The notes beneath the pieces are model-generated. The model was given only the letters and a program-made list of their open reading frames with translations. It made no database searches and was not told the origin of the DNA. This document shows positions 10,341-22,301 of a stretch of 64,000 nucleotides of DNA, in pieces. A program made the translations under genes and the position numbers. Origin of the DNA: Micractinium sp. NFX-FRZ (Eukaryota; Chlorophyta; Trebouxiophyceae; Chlorellales; Chlorellaceae); the NCBI GenBank assembly GCA_029339195.1, contig JAPTJF010000243.1, positions 26,834 to 90,833 of the forward strand, written 5' to 3'. How positions within the stretch are numbered: the stretch's first letter is position 1; each line of letters opens with the position of its first letter.

Positions 10341-13300
10341 ATGCACGCCTCCCTGACCAAAACAACCCCGCAGGTGGCAGCCCGCCCGCAAACCGTCGCT
10401 GCCAATCACGCGGTCCAGTGCCAGTCTGCTTACGCTAGCACCGTCCTCCCGCAGCGGCATGCTCGGCGCCCGACCATGCGGAGGAACGTGACTTGCCAGG
10501 CTGCCTCCCCCGCTGGGGGAGAGGCGCCCACCAAGGTGGTGGAGACTGGACTGCCGCGGACGGCCGTTGTGGGCGTGCTGGGAGGCGGGCAGCTGGGGAA
10601 AATGATGGGGCAGGAGGCGGTGAGCGGGGTGGGCGGGAGGGACGGCGGGCTTGGTTGTCTGCCCTGCATGCAAATCGATGTCTCTGTCTGGTTTCGCAGC
10701 AGTGGAGGGCCTGCCATTACGTCGAAAGATATACAGGAACCGCATGCATGCCTGCTTTCATGCACACGCATGTGCATCGAGCGGTGCCGCTGCTGCCGCC
10801 GCTGCTTAAGCAGCCCAGCCCGTGCATGCCCCATCGCCCTGCTGCCCCCGCCCCTGCCCGCAAACTTCGTCACACCCCGCAGGCCAAGATGGGTGTGAGC
10901 CTGCGCGTGCTGGATCCCACACCCGACTGCCCGGCCTCGGTGGTGGCGCAGCAGACGCTGGGGTCCTTCCGGGACCCGGCGGCGGTGCAGCAGTTTGCGC
11001 AGGTGCGCTGGGCGGGGCTGAAGGCATGGCACTTGGCAATGTATTCGTGAAGTCAGTACTGCACGCTGTGGCAGCTGGCATAGAGCAAGCGCTGTTGAGC
11101 ATGTTATTCATGCCAAGCATTCCCATGGCTTTTATGACTGCAGGGGTGCGACGTGCTGACGGTGGAGATTGAGCACATTGATGCAGATGCCATGCAGGTG
11201 GGTGCTGCTTGCGCACTGCACTGCTGATGCTGAGGCTGCTGAGGCTGCCACCGCATATCCTGCTATTGTTGAGGCTGCCACTGTGGCTGCTGCTGTGGCT
11301 GCTGAGGCTGCCACTGGGGCCTGCTGCCGCTGCTGTGCTGCTGTCGCTTGCTTCTGCCGGTGCTGGCAAGAGGGGCAGCGCCGCAGGCTTCAGTCATGCC
11401 GCGCTGCCCCTGCTGTGTTGCCTGCCCCACCTCCCGCTTCCCGGCGCCCCTCCCCACGCACCCCGGCCCCCTATTTCACTGCCACCCCCGGCCCTCTCCT
11501 GCACTGCCATTCCCCCTCACAACAGGCGGTGGCTGACCAGTCGGGCGTGGAGGTGCAGCCCACCCCCCAGACGATGCGCGTCATCCAGGACAAGTTTGTG
11601 CAGAAGGAGCACTTCCAGGCGGTGGGCGTGCCCCTCCCAGAGTACCGCAAAATCAACTGCAGCAAGTGCGCTGAGTCGGCGGGCAAGGCGTTTGGCTACC
11701 CCTACATGCTGAAGAGCCGGAAGTGAGTGTGGGGAGCGGCTGGGCGCGGGGGGAGGCACGGGTGGGGCGGGTGCTAGTGCAGCTCGTGTGGGGAGTCGGC
11801 GGGCTAGCCGTGCATGCTGATGGAGTGGGGGGGAAAGGAAGGCGGGTGGGGTGCTCAGGAAGCGTTCTGAACCGAAGCTTGGCCGTGGGCAAGGTGATAG
11901 TAGACAGCGTTGGTGAGCAGAACAGAACGGACGGGGCGTGTTGCGCTGCCGGCCCTCCTCCTCCCAATCTCCCTGCCTCACCGGTCGCAGCTGCCCCCGC
12001 TCGCTCCCACCCCAAGCACCCCCCCGCAGCTCCGCTCACTTGATCCCCTGCTCCGCTTCCCACCCTGCTCATGCCCTTGCCCCCATCCCCCCAGGCTGGC
12101 CTACGACGGCCGTGGCAACGCCGTGGTGCGCAGCGAAGCCGACATCCCCGCCGCCGTCGAGTCGCTGGGAGGTTACGAGAAGGGGCTGTATGCCGAGAAG
12201 TGGGTGCCTTTTGTGTGTGAGCTCGCCGTGATGGTGGTGCGCTCTAGGGACGGCTCCGTGGCCTCCTTCCCAGTGGTACAAACAATCCACAAGGACAACA
12301 TCTGCTGGACGACCGAGACGCCGGCGCGCGTGCCGGCGGGCGCGCAGAAGGCGGCGCAGGCGGTGGCGGAGCAGGCGGTGGCGACGCTGGAGGGTGGGTG
12401 CAGGGGTGGGGTGGGGCCGAGGCCGGGCGAAAAAATTGGGCCGGCCTGCTCTGTGTCTATGCTGCTCTGGGCGCTGGAACTTGCACTGGCTGCTGCCTCT
12501 CTGCCTGCCTGCCCGCCTCGCCTGCCTGCCCGTCTGTTGCCCGCCGTGGCCAACCTGATGCTGGCCCCTGCCCAGCCCCGTCACTGCTCCCCCCAACCCC
12601 ACTCTGCACAGACGCAGCTGTGTTTGCTTGGCAGCTCCCCCCTGCACCTGTTATTCCGCTGAAACCGCCATCTCATGTGTTGACACGCGGATGGCAGGCA
12701 TGCGGGGGCGTGTTTGGGGCACTGTTCCTGCTCCGTTACAGCTCCACCATCCTGATGAGGCGGACCCCTTTGCTTCCCCTATCCTCCACCCCTGCAGGGG
12801 CGGGCGTGTTTGGCGTGGAGACCTTCCTGCTGCCCGACGGCTCCATCCTGCTCAACGAGGTGGCGCCCCGCCCCCACAACAGCGGGCATTACACCATCGA
12901 GGCCTGCCCCAGCTCCCAGTTTGAGGCGCACCTGCGGGCGGTGCTGGGCTGGCCGCTGGGGGACACACAGCTGCGGGTGGGGGCCTCCATCATGCTCAAC
13001 ATACTGGGGGAGGCGGATGGGGAGGAGGGAGAGCGGCGGGCACACGAGCTGATGGGGCGCGCGTACGCGACACCTGGCGCAAGCGTGCACTGGTACGGCA
13101 AGGCGGGGGTGGCGGCGCAGCGCAAGATTGGGCACATCACGATTGTGGGCAAGGACAACGAGGAGTGCCGGCAGCGTCTGCGCGCCATCGACTCGGGTGG
13201 GTTGGCTGGGGAGTGGGATGGGGAGCGTGTCGGTGTCGCTGTCTTTGCCAGGGGACGGAGGCTGGAGACTGGCAGCGGCGGCTGCGTGCCATCGTTCTGG

Positions 13301-14511
13301 GTGCGCCAGGAGGTCCTGCTCACCATGCTTTCTTCCTCCTGTCGAGGCGGCCACCAGGAAATGTTGCGGCACCCCCTTCCTGCTCGCCATGCTTTCCCCT
13401 TTTCTCCGCCCAACCGTCGCCCCCTGCACTGGCTGCCGCCGCCGTGAAGGCGGACACCAACGAAGGCTGCAGCACCCTCTCCCTGCTCACCATGATTTTC
13501 CGCTCCAGCCCCCCTTCACAGCTCACCACGCCTTCGCCCTCCTCCCGAACCGCCCCCCTGCAGTGGCTGCCGACGCTGTGGAGGCGGCCACCAGCAAGGT
13601 GGCGGCGGAACTGCAGACGGGCGGCGCCAGTGGCGGCACCGGCGGCCCCGCTGTGGGGATCATCATGGGCTCAGACTCAGACCTGGCCACCATGAAGGTG
13701 AGTGAGCTGCTGGGCGGAAAACTAAAAATGCTGCCCTCACACGCTGTTGTGCGTCTGGGGGATTGTGGTCGTAAGAGAGAAGAGGAACAAAGAAATTCCA
13801 CTAGTATCGGCTGGGGTGTAAGCTGTGACCTTCGTGCTTGATCCCAGAACGTTTCGTCGTGCTGTCCTGATATGCCCCTCTGCCGCCTGCAGGCAGCTGC
13901 CGAGATCTTGGAGGAGTTTGGCGTGCCCTGCGAGGTCACCGTGGTGTCGGCGCACAGGTGGGCTGGGGGTGGTTGCCACATGCGGGCCTTTCACCCGAGT
14001 GTGTCTTGCACCACGCCCAAGCGCTTGTTCTGGGTGTGGCCCCTCCGCCCACGAGCACATCATCTCACCCCACCCACCCTACCCCACCTTACCCCATATC
14101 CCTGCCCTTTTCCTTCCCGGCAGGACGCCCGAGCGCATGTTTGAGTATGCCCGCTCCGCCCACAAGCGCGGCATCCGCGCCATCATCGCCGGCGCCGGCG
14201 GCGCTGCCCACCTGCCCGGCATGGTGGCCGCCATGACCCCCCTCCCTGTCATCGGCGTGCCGGTCAAGCCCGCGGGGGCACACTTGGACGGAGTGGACGC
14301 GCTGCTGAGCATTGTGCAGATGCCACGTGGCGTGCCGGTTGCCACGGTGGCGATTGGCAACGCCGCCAATGCTGGGCTGCTGGCGGTGCGCATCCTGGCC
14401 AGCGCAGATCCTGCCATGCTGGCAAAGATGGAGGCGTACCAGGAGGGGATGACGCAGACGGTGCTGGGCAAGGCGGCGCGGCTGGAGGAGAAGGGGTGGC
14501 GCGAGTACTGA
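10341..14511 (+). CDS. Phosphoribosylaminoimidazole carboxylase, fused PurK-PurE (plastid)
   Basis: Carboxylates AIR to CAIR in de novo purine synthesis. Nine exons in consistent phase (10341-10619, 10883-11002, 11144-11197, 11526-11722, 12095-12393, 12798-13196, 13564-13697, 13893-13957, 14124-14511) encode 644 residues. The first ~75 residues are Ser/Ala/Arg-rich and acid-poor, like a chloroplast transit peptide. The PurK ATP-grasp part runs from [17 protein letters not shown] through [15 protein letters not shown] and [14 protein letters not shown]. The PurE part follows with [34 protein letters not shown] and PLPVIGVPV. This PurK-PurE order matches plant and fungal AIRC/ADE2. The ATG at 10341 is preferred because it begins the transit-like segment. 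Two introns contain copies of exon edges. Confidence 0.95.
11209..11340 (+). repeat. Imperfect GAGGCTGCC/GCTGCTG tandem array in AIRC intron 3
   Basis: Repeated variants of GAGGCTGCCACT and GTGGCTGCTG fill the first part of the intron that follows the exon ending at 11197. Confidence 0.7.
11671..11815 (+). repeat. Possible exon-edge duplication in AIRC intron 4
   Basis: Exon bases from about 11673 (a 12-base GAGTCGGCGGGC block, then the segment ending ATGCTGA) recur shortened at 11792-11815 in the following intron, about 119 bp away. It is more decayed and shorter than the other cases. Confidence 0.55.
13321..13610 (+). repeat. Triplicated acceptor plus exon start in AIRC
   Basis: The exon starting at 13564 (TGGCTGCC, then a GAGGCGGCCACCAGCAAG segment) has two diverged copies in the intron before it. 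One is around 13341-13400 (GAGGCGGCCACCAGGAA) and one around 13422-13480 (TGCACTGGCTGCC, then AAGGCGGACACCAACGAAG). The pyrimidine-rich CTGCTCACCATG-type spacer is repeated with them. Confidence 0.8.
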
Positions 14512-15526
14512 GGCGGCAAGCGGCCACACAGAGAGACGGCGGCGCGGCGGCGGCGGCGGGGCTGGCATGCAGCAGCCTGGGCCGGAACCGTGTGCGGCTA
14601 GTGTGAGCTCCACCTCCGCCCGCCTCTCGTGACGATGATGAGAACACACAGATGCTGGACGTGACACACCTCCCCACCCAAATTGACCCTTGCTGCTGCA
14701 GTATGTTTTGCTTCCCTGCCCACCTCTGCTTGCACTCTTTGTCTGCTCTGATCTACGTCTCTCACCGGTTCAAGATTCGTGTTGTTGTGCGAGGGCAGCG
14801 GGGAGGCCGTTCCCGCCTTGCTACTACTCCTCCTCCCTTGCAACTATCCTCCTTGCTGTAATCTCACAGAGAATACCGAGCTTGGTAGCAGCAGTTGGCT
14901 GTCAACGGCATTCTTCCTGCCGCCGTGCCTGCTGGCCTCCCCACCGCCATCCATACTGGCAGCAACTCTGCACCCTAGCACCCGCCCGTGACAGCTGTGA
15001 TCCACATTCAAACAGTGGTACCTCCCACAGCATTGGCTTGGCAGGGACAGGCTGTTCCATGTGCCAGCTAGACTGCGTGACCCAAGGTTGTTTTCAAAAG
15101 GGCATGGCAGCTCAAGTACAACAGGTGGTGGGAGGAAAGCGCAGGGGCGAGCGCAGCAGCAGGAGGGAACAGGGAGGAATTGTTGGTGGGGCGCTGAGGC
15201 CGCAGCGGGAGGCCTTGCCGGGTTGGGTGCGATGCTGCGGACAAGTGGAGGCGGAGAGGGGAGCAGCAGGTCGGGTACAAAAGCAGCAAGGGGGGAACAA
15301 CCGCAAAGAGAGGGGCCGGCACACAGGAGTGAGGGTACAACACGTGCATCATTCGCAGGGGAAGAGAACAGGGGCCCCTCGGAAGGCCGAGCAGGTAGGC
15401 GCAGGCAGCGAGCGGGCAGGCATCAAGTTCCTGCCTGCCTGCCATGCTGCCTCCACAGCTGCTCAGTCGTTGGATTGGCGGCATAGATGCTGCCGCCAGT
15501 GCTCAGCAACAGGAGCAGCAGCAGCC
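14512..15526. other. Convergent 3' flanks of AIRC and the GAT-like gene
   Basis: A long open frame runs through here on the plus strand (14690-15910), but it has no motif, a doubtful start, and overlaps real exons on the other strand. I see no supported gene. Confidence 0.55.
14857..14861 (+). terminator. TGTAA polyadenylation-like signal
   Basis: TGTAA 346 bases after the AIRC stop codon; the only such element found in its 3' flank. Confidence 0.35.
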
Positions 15527-17106
15527 TCAATCAAAGCTGATCAGCGGAGCCTCGTCAGCGGGCGGCCGAGTGGTCGTGGCCGCGGGCGGGGGCGCCAGCG
15601 CAGCAGCGGGCGCCGCCGCTGCCGCTGCCGTGGGGCCCGCTGCTGCCGGCTCGGCTGGCGCGTTCTGCTCATCCAGGCAGCGGCTGAGCATGTCGAAGGC
15701 TTCAAAGGCCTTGGCAAACACGGTTTCGTTGCCGCCCTGCGGTTTGGGAACCGTGCGTGCCAGCGGGGCAGAGGTCCGAGTCAGCATGGGGCGGCGCCAG
15801 AGCCAGCGGTGCATGCAAGGCGCGCATGGGGCGCAATGCGATTGCTGCCACAGGTGCAAGGCAGAAGCAATGCAGTGCACCCTGGCAGTACTGACATTAA
15901 CCCATGGTGATTGCTGATGGCCCCAAGCAGCTGCCCTACAGCTGCTACCCGGAGCCCAGCCAGCGCCACCCCAACATGTTCGTGAGCAGTGATGAAGTAG
16001 CACGCAATGCACCCCAACGCAATCCAGAAGCACAAGCAGCCGCCCCACCTGGTAGTCGCTGATGGCGCCGCGCAGCTGCGCCTGCAGCTGCTCCCCCTTG
16101 TTCTTGATGTCCGCCATGGCCGCCCCGCCCTCGCCCATGGCCACCATCTCCCACAGGATCTCGGCGGCATCCCGCGCCAGCAGGCACAGCTCCTGCAGCT
16201 CGTCGGCCTGTTGGGAGGGGAGGGGAGGAGGAAGGGCGTGTGGGGAAGTCGAGTGAGGTGGGAGGGTGGTCTCATAGGCGGGCTGGCAGAAGAACAGGGG
16301 GGTGGGTGAGTTAGCAAGGTGGGCTGCTGGCTAGTGATGTTCAGAGGTGCATCAGCGGTTGCACCACATGCTCCGATGGGGGAGCAGCAGGCGGAGCAGC
16401 TTGTAGGGGGGCAAGAGTTGTTAGGTGGGGTGTGGAGAGTTGACTGCCAGCTGGCGGCGTGAGGATGAGCCAAGGGACGGGCGCAGGAGCGCTGTGGCAG
16501 CTGCAGCTGTGTGCTCGCCAAGGGCAGGGAAGGCTGGCAGGCTAGAGGTGCGAGCGCAGGCAGAGATGCGCCTGAAGAGGGAGCAACATCTTTGGTGACC
16601 GCCCACCCACAGTGCTCACAAACGTGGCCTCACACCGGCACTTGCCGGAACGTCCTGCACCCCTGCCCCACGCTGCTGCCCACCTGCGACGGAAGCGGCA
16701 GCGCCGAGGTGCGGTGCACTCCTGCTGCTGCCGGCGCCGCGCCGTAACCCTGCGCGGGCGGCTGGTAGCCGCCGACGCTGGGCGGCGGCGGATATCCGCT
16801 GTAGCCGCCAGGCGCGGGGCGGTAGCCGGCGGCGGCGCCGCCGGGCGCACCCACGCCGTGCTGCCTCTCATACTCCTCCTGTTCGTGCACATCCGACACC
16901 AGGGGCCGCTCTAGAGTGTTCAGCTCGTCATAACCCTGCGCAGAAGGCGGGGAGGGCACAGGTGAGAGGTAAGGCTGAGGCGCAGGTGCCGTGATCTCGC
17001 GGCCCAGCAAGAAGTCGAGGGTCCGAGGCCCCACCTGGGCTTTGGCGCCAAGCAGGCTCTTGAAACGATTCTGGAAGCTCTCCAATTTGCTCTTGAAGTT
17101 GGACAT
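15527..17106 (-). CDS. GAT-domain-like protein with C-terminal clathrin-box-like motif
   Basis: Exons 17106-16684, 16207-16049 and 15736-15527 give about 263 residues. A possible extra in-frame intron (about 16989-16936, GC donor) would remove 18 residues. The N-terminus (MSNFKSKLESFQNRFKSLLG) is helical and basic, then a Pro/Gly/Tyr-rich linker. Exon 2 (DELQELCLLARDAAEILWEM, then DIKNKGEQLQAQLRGAISDY) and the start of exon 3 (FAKAFEAFDMLSRCLDEQN) look like the three helices of a GAT domain of TOM1/TOL ubiquitin-sorting proteins. The protein ends PLISFD, close to a clathrin box. No VHS domain is visible. A role in endosomal sorting is inferred. The family call rests on helix pattern only, so confidence is moderate. 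Confidence 0.55.
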
Positions 17107-17457
17107 GCTGCACTGCGCCTCGATCGCTGGGCCTGCAGGGACTGTGGGGGCTGCTCCCGCCTTGGATCGCCACACTGACCGTACGCGGCTGTCGTCACGC
17201 AACGAGGGTGGCGTTTCAGGCCATGCCCCTGCTGCTACGCTCGTGCTGCGCCGAGGGGGCCCAAATGCCCTAGGCCGCTCCGCCCGCATCCCCATCGCCC
17301 AGTGCATCGTGTGCATCGCCCACCTGCGATACCAGTAGCGACACCCAGCGTAGCTGCAGAAGGCCAGCTGACCTCCGCATCAGACGACGGTAGCAGGGTT
17401 CTTTGCGCTTGCTGCCCGGCAATCCCATCCACGATCGCCTCACGTCACTGACACTCG
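17107..17457. promoter_or_regulatory. 351-bp divergent promoter region (GAT-like gene / ArgJ)
   Basis: Separates the start codons of two head-to-head genes. It must hold both leaders and promoters. No TATA box was identified with confidence. Confidence 0.5.
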
Positions 17458-20400
17458 ATGGCCACCGCCATGACTTGCGCCGCCAGCCTGCGGCAGGCCA
17501 CCACTGGCGTGGCGGGGGCGGAGCGGAGGACTGTGCGCGGCTGCCGCCTGGCACAGTCGCTGGCAGGCAAGTGTTGATGGTTGGCAGTTGCAGCGGCATT
17601 TGTGAGTGGCTGCAAAGCACAGAAACAGCAGCTGCAGCGCCATCATCTGCCCAAATGAACTGGCAATGCAGATCGCTCCCTTCTCTGCTCACCGCCGCCC
17701 CTCCTCTGCTTGCTGATGGCATGCAGGGCGGACCCTGTCGGTCCCTAGCACCCGCAGCGGCAGCCTGCGGCGACGCAAGGTGCGAGCACCGCACTGTCCT
17801 GCCTACCTGCGCTGCCTCCTACCTCACGCCCCGCACAAATGTCCCTGATGCGTCCCTTGATGCGTCCCTTGGCTAGGCCAGTGCTTGCCGCTCCTCCACC
17901 TGAGCTCCTCCACCTGATCATTGGTCCCCTGTTCTCTCTCCAAATGCACCGCCGCTGCCACTGAACCCGGCCAATCACATGTTGCAGGCGGCATGCAGCG
18001 GCATGCGGGTGCTCGCTTCAGCCGACATCCCTGGCGACTTTAGCATCCCAGCAGCGCCCATCTTGATTCCAGAGGGGCCCTGGAAGGAAATTGAGGGCTG
18101 CGTGTGCGCCCCCAAGGGCTTCAAGGCACAAGGTGGGCAGGGGGCCAGGGGCAGGGGCAGGGGCGAGACGAGCGGGCAGACAAGCTGGTTGGAAAATGGA
18201 GGATAAACAGGCATGCCCCGTTGAAGATCCAGGTTGTGCTCAGCTCCCCACCTTCACCAACACACAGTCACCATGCATGGCTGCACCCACCCCTGGTTTG
18301 GTTGTCATCACACTCGCTGTCCCAACCCGGTGCGCACCCACCCCTGGCCTGCTCTCACCACCTCACCCTCTCCCTCTGCCTGCCTGCCTCCCACTCTGCC
18401 TCCCTCCGTCTTCTCACACGCAGGCATGTACGGCGGCCTGCGTGCCAAGGGCACCAAGGCTGACCTGGCGCTGATCACGTGCGACGGCGAGGCGGTGGCC
18501 GCCGGCGTCTTCACCCTCAACGTCATGTGCGCCGCCCCCGTGCTGTACTGCAAGGAGGTGCTGGCGAAGCGGGACACCGTGCGCGCGGTGCTGGTGAGTG
18601 GGCGGGCCTTGGACATGTTCTGCGGTTGCAACAAGCGGGGGCCCGGCAGGGACGGCGTGCATGCTGTGCTGTCGAGTGATTGTGAGCACAGTGTGTGTGC
18701 ATGCCGTGGGATGGCGAGCGAGGCAGCGGGACAGTGTGAAGGAAGCAGGGGCGAGGGCGGGTGGCAAGCTGGTGAACGGGGGCGCTGAGGTGCGGGGAGG
18801 TTGAGCTCAGCTGCCCGCGCTTTCCCCGGCCGCAATGCCCAGCCCCAATGGCCCCTGCCATTCACGCGCCCTGCTGCCTTCTGCAGATCAACGCCGGCCA
18901 GGCCAACGCAGCCACGGGCGAGCAGGGCTACGCCGACAGCCTGGCATCCGCCGACGCTGTGGCCGCTGCGCTGGGCATCTCTGCAGACCAGGTGCCCCCT
19001 CAGCCTGGTGTGAATGACCCTACTGCAGCTCAGCCTGGCCTGTCCTAGCATAGCCTATCCTAGCCTAGCATAGTGTTTCAGCGGCAAGGCGCGACACAGT
19101 TGGAGTGCCAGGCGGCTTCCGGCGGGCAGGTCATAATTGTCAGACCATGTTGTCAGACCAGTGCAGTCCTGCCCCTAAACTCGTGCCCTTCTTGGTGCCA
19201 TTCATCTCCTGAACCTGTGCCCCTCTTGTTGCTTGCCCACAGGTACTGCTGGAGTCGACCGGCGTCATTGGGCGGCGCATCAAGATGGAGGCGCTGCTGG
19301 ACTCTGTCCCCAAGCTGGCCGCCGCCCTGGGCGCCGGCGCTGCGGATGCGCACCGTGCCGCCGTGGCCATCACCACCACCGACCTGGTCAGCAAGAGCGC
19401 TGCGCTGGAGGTGGAGCTGGGGGGCGGGCGCAGCGTGCGGCTGGGCGGCATTGCCAAGGGGTCGGGCATGATCCACCCCAACATGTGAGGGGGGTGTGGG
19501 AGGGAGGGCAGCAGATTGCAGGGGGAAAGAAAGAGTGGAGGGAACAATTATAACGGAATAACAGAGGGAGGGGGATTGCCAAGGGTCCGTGCATGATCCA
19601 CCCCGGCATGTGAGCGGGGGTGGGGGAGGGAGGGAGGGGTATGATGAGAGGGAGGTGGTGCGGAAGGATGGGGGCCTGGAGAAAGGGACGCCCCCATTTC
19701 TGCCTACCCACCCTCCTGCCCATCCCTTTGCATGCCCCAACTGCTGTCTGTGGTCACCTGCGCCCTCCCCCCTCTGGCTGAGGGGGCTGATGTACCGGCA
19801 GACAGACTGACTGACCCAGTGCCTGCCCGCCTCCCTGCCCCGCAGGGCCACCATGCTGTCGGTGATCACGTGCGACGCCCCCGTCACTCCCGAGGTCTGG
19901 CGCGGCATGTTCAAGCGCGGCGCCGTCAACTCATTCAACCAGGTGAGCGCTGCGCCCTGCTGTGCTGCGCTGTGCTGCGCTGTGCTGCGCTGCGCTGTGC
20001 TATGATGTGGTATGATGTGCTGTGCCGTGAGCCGCGATGTGTGGTGCTTCAGCTGTGCGTCCAGTTGATGTCAAACTTCTCCACCTGTGCCATCATCCTG
20101 GCTCTGCCTCAGCACCCCTCTATCTGACGACCTGAATTGCATATGTGTGCAGATCACGGTGGATGGCGACACCTCCACCAACGACACCGTCATCGGGCTG
20201 ACCAGCGGGGCGGCGGGCGGCGAGGGTGAGCGGGAGGCGGTGGGGGCAGGCGGGCGGGCGCGCTGCAAGGGGAGTGGCGCATGTGCAGGGCAGCAGCCCA
20301 AGGCCAGGGTGGGCAATCTGGGCGCGGAGAATCTGCCCGCTTCGCGGCCTGACAGCCTGCTTGCCCACTGTCCATCGCAACTTCCCGCCAACCCACATGC

Positions 20401-22301
20401 CCGCCTGCCTGCTCTCTTGCCCACCCCCTCCCCCTCTTGCCTCCCACTTCCGCGCACCCATCTTTCCCAAACACCTGTGCGCATGTGCACGCAGCGATCA
20501 GCGACTCCTCCTACCCCTAACCCCCACCCCCTCCGGCCCCTCCACCTCTTCCACCTCTTCTCTGTGCGCCAACATTGACCCCATCCCCTGCACTGTTGCC
20601 TCTGCCCCTGCAGTCATTAGCGATCCCTCCAGCCCAGAGGCGCAGAAGCTTGAGGCGGCCCTGACCGCGCTGCTGCAGGTGGGTGACAGGGGGCAGGCAG
20701 GAGGCAGGAAGGCGCTTGTTGGGGGGAGTGCCGCAGCGCCGGAGGAAGCACCGCCACAGCCTGCAGCACGACGGCTGCACAGGCTGCGCTGCCAGGCTTG
20801 CCCAAGCACCATGCGTGACCACGCCACACCCAGTCCCAACATTGCGGCACCAACATCCAAGTACTTCCACCCACTTGCCCCCCGCCTGCAGGGCCTGGCC
20901 AAGTCGATTGCGTGGGACGGCGAGGGCGCCACGGTGCTCATCGAGTGCGAGGTGCTGGGGGCGGAGGACGACGCGGCTGCCAACCGGGTGGCCAAGAGCG
21001 TGGTGGGATCCAGCCTGGCCAAGAGCGCCATCTTTGGGCACGACCCCAACTGGGGCCGCATCGCGGCGGCCGCGGGGTGAGCGGCCTCTTGCTGCCCTGG
21101 GGCGGAGTGGGTGGGTGGGCTGTATTGCAGCGGCCGCGGGGTGACCTCCCGCTTGCTGGGTGTGCCCTGGGCTGGGCTGGGCGGGTGGGCTGCATCATTG
21201 GCAGCGGGGTGAGCTCCCTCTGGGTGTGGCCCTGGGCTGGGCTGGGTGGGCCTCACTGCCCGCCCACCGCCGTTGGGGTGCTCTCCCAGGAGCTGTCCCA
21301 AGGGCGGTCCTTACAGTCCTCAATGTAGGGCCGCCCCCGGCTTTGTTCTCTTGCCCTTGCAGCAGCCCTGGTGTGCAGTAAGCTACAACCAGAAAGGAGG
21401 TGCGCATCCAGCTTCCGACCGCCGTACCCGCCCGCCTCCCCCCCTTTCATCGTGCAGGTACTCTGGCGTGCAGTACAACCAGGAGGCGGTACGCATCCAG
21501 CTGGGCGACATTGTGCTCATGGACAAGGGGCAGCCGCTGACGTTTGACGCCAAGGCGGCCAGCGCGTACCTCAAGGGGCGGGCAGACGTGCACGGCACCG
21601 TCAACATCCAGGTGTGCGGGTGGGTGGTCAGTTGGTGAGAGTTCGGTGGTGGGTGCCACAGCGTAACCGGGATGCCGTACTGTATGCCATGTTTGCACAT
21701 CGTGTAGAAATACAAACTCCTCAACCGAGGCTGCACACTGGCCTACAAGAAGCACAGCGGCAGCCCAGCGCCAATTGGGCTCGCACCCAATTGGCAGGCA
21801 TTGGTTGTGGTAGCGATGCTTGCGTGTGCCGTTGATCAACATTCAGGGGGGTGGGGAGAAACCATCCGGCTGTTGCGTCGCGTCACTCTGCTCTTCAAGT
21901 GCCCTGTGCACCACCCAACCATCGTGTGCAGGTCAGCATCGGCGATGGGCCCGGCCGGGGGATGGCCTGGGGCTGCGACCTGTCGTATGATTACGTCAAG
22001 GTGAGAGGGGGAGCGCCACACACAGCGGTGGTGGCTGCAGTCAGGGGGGGATGCAAGATGGGGAGGCGGAGAGCATTGAGGGGGGCGCATTTTTGCAAGG
22101 AAAAGAGGCAGTGCGTTGACCCAACAGGGGGTGCTTTCCACCGATGCAGTTTGTGGGGCAGTTTGTGGGGCAGTTTGTGCCCCTTGTGCCTGGCAGAGCT
22201 CCGCCAGTGGGGCTGCCTTCCTGAGAGGACAAGGGAAGGACACGTCACTCACTGGCATCTGCCTCTTCCATCCGCAGATCAATGCTGAGTACACCACCTA
22301 A
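17458..22301 (+). CDS. ArgJ: Glutamate N-acetyltransferase / ornithine acetyltransferase (plastid)
   Basis: Recycles the acetyl group from N-acetylornithine to glutamate in arginine synthesis. Twelve exons: 17458-about 17575, 17988 (or 17999)-18132, 18424-18593, 18887-18991, 19243-19484, 19846-19942, 20153-20225, 20614-20678, 20892-21076, 21458-21611, 21932-22000 and 22278-22301. Exon 1 ([20 protein letters not shown]) looks like a transit peptide; its donor is uncertain. The core has [45 protein letters not shown] and the self-cleavage region [14 protein letters not shown]. In this family cleavage occurs before the Thr of MATML and that Thr becomes the nucleophile. It ends INAEYTT. Three introns contain exon-edge duplications. 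It is divergent from the GAT-like gene. Confidence 0.94.
19450..19630 (+). repeat. Exon-edge plus donor duplication in ArgJ intron 5
   Basis: The end of the exon (ATTGCC at 19450 to the donor at 19485) and the G-rich intron start recur at 19574-19630. The copy keeps the reading frame and a GTGAGC donor with only a few substitutions. Confidence 0.88.
19955..20012 (+). repeat. (TGCTG/TGCGC)n tract at start of ArgJ intron 6
   Basis: Pentanucleotide repeats of TGTGC and TGCGC type begin within 15 bases of the donor at 19943 and decay into TATGATGTGG-like units. Similar tracts sit at the starts of other introns at 48120 and 60384. Confidence 0.8.
21062..21215 (+). repeat. Triplicated exon end plus donor in ArgJ intron 9
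   Basis: The exon end GCGGCCGCGG with donor GTGA (21069-21080) recurs at about 21129-21144, and a shorter AGCGGGGTGAGC unit at 21202-21213. The intervening CTGGGCTGGGCGGGTGGGCTG spacer is repeated too. The period is about 65-73 bp. Confidence 0.8.
21357..21515 (+). repeat. Acceptor plus exon-start duplication before ArgJ exon 10
   Basis: The segment from the acceptor through TACAACCAG-GAGGCGGTACGCATCCAGCT (about 21453-21508) has an upstream copy at 21357-21417. In the copy the GTGCAGTAC context reads GTGCAGTAA, a stop codon. Confidence 0.85.
22147..22180 (+). repeat. 12-bp tandem repeat in ArgJ intron 11
   Basis: CAGTTTGTGGGG occurs two full times and once partially. Confidence 0.85.

Noticed and set aside
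14690..15910. A 406-codon open frame on the plus strand
   Set aside because: No recognisable motif, a non-ATG start, low-complexity composition, and it overlaps exons of the GAT-like gene on the other strand.
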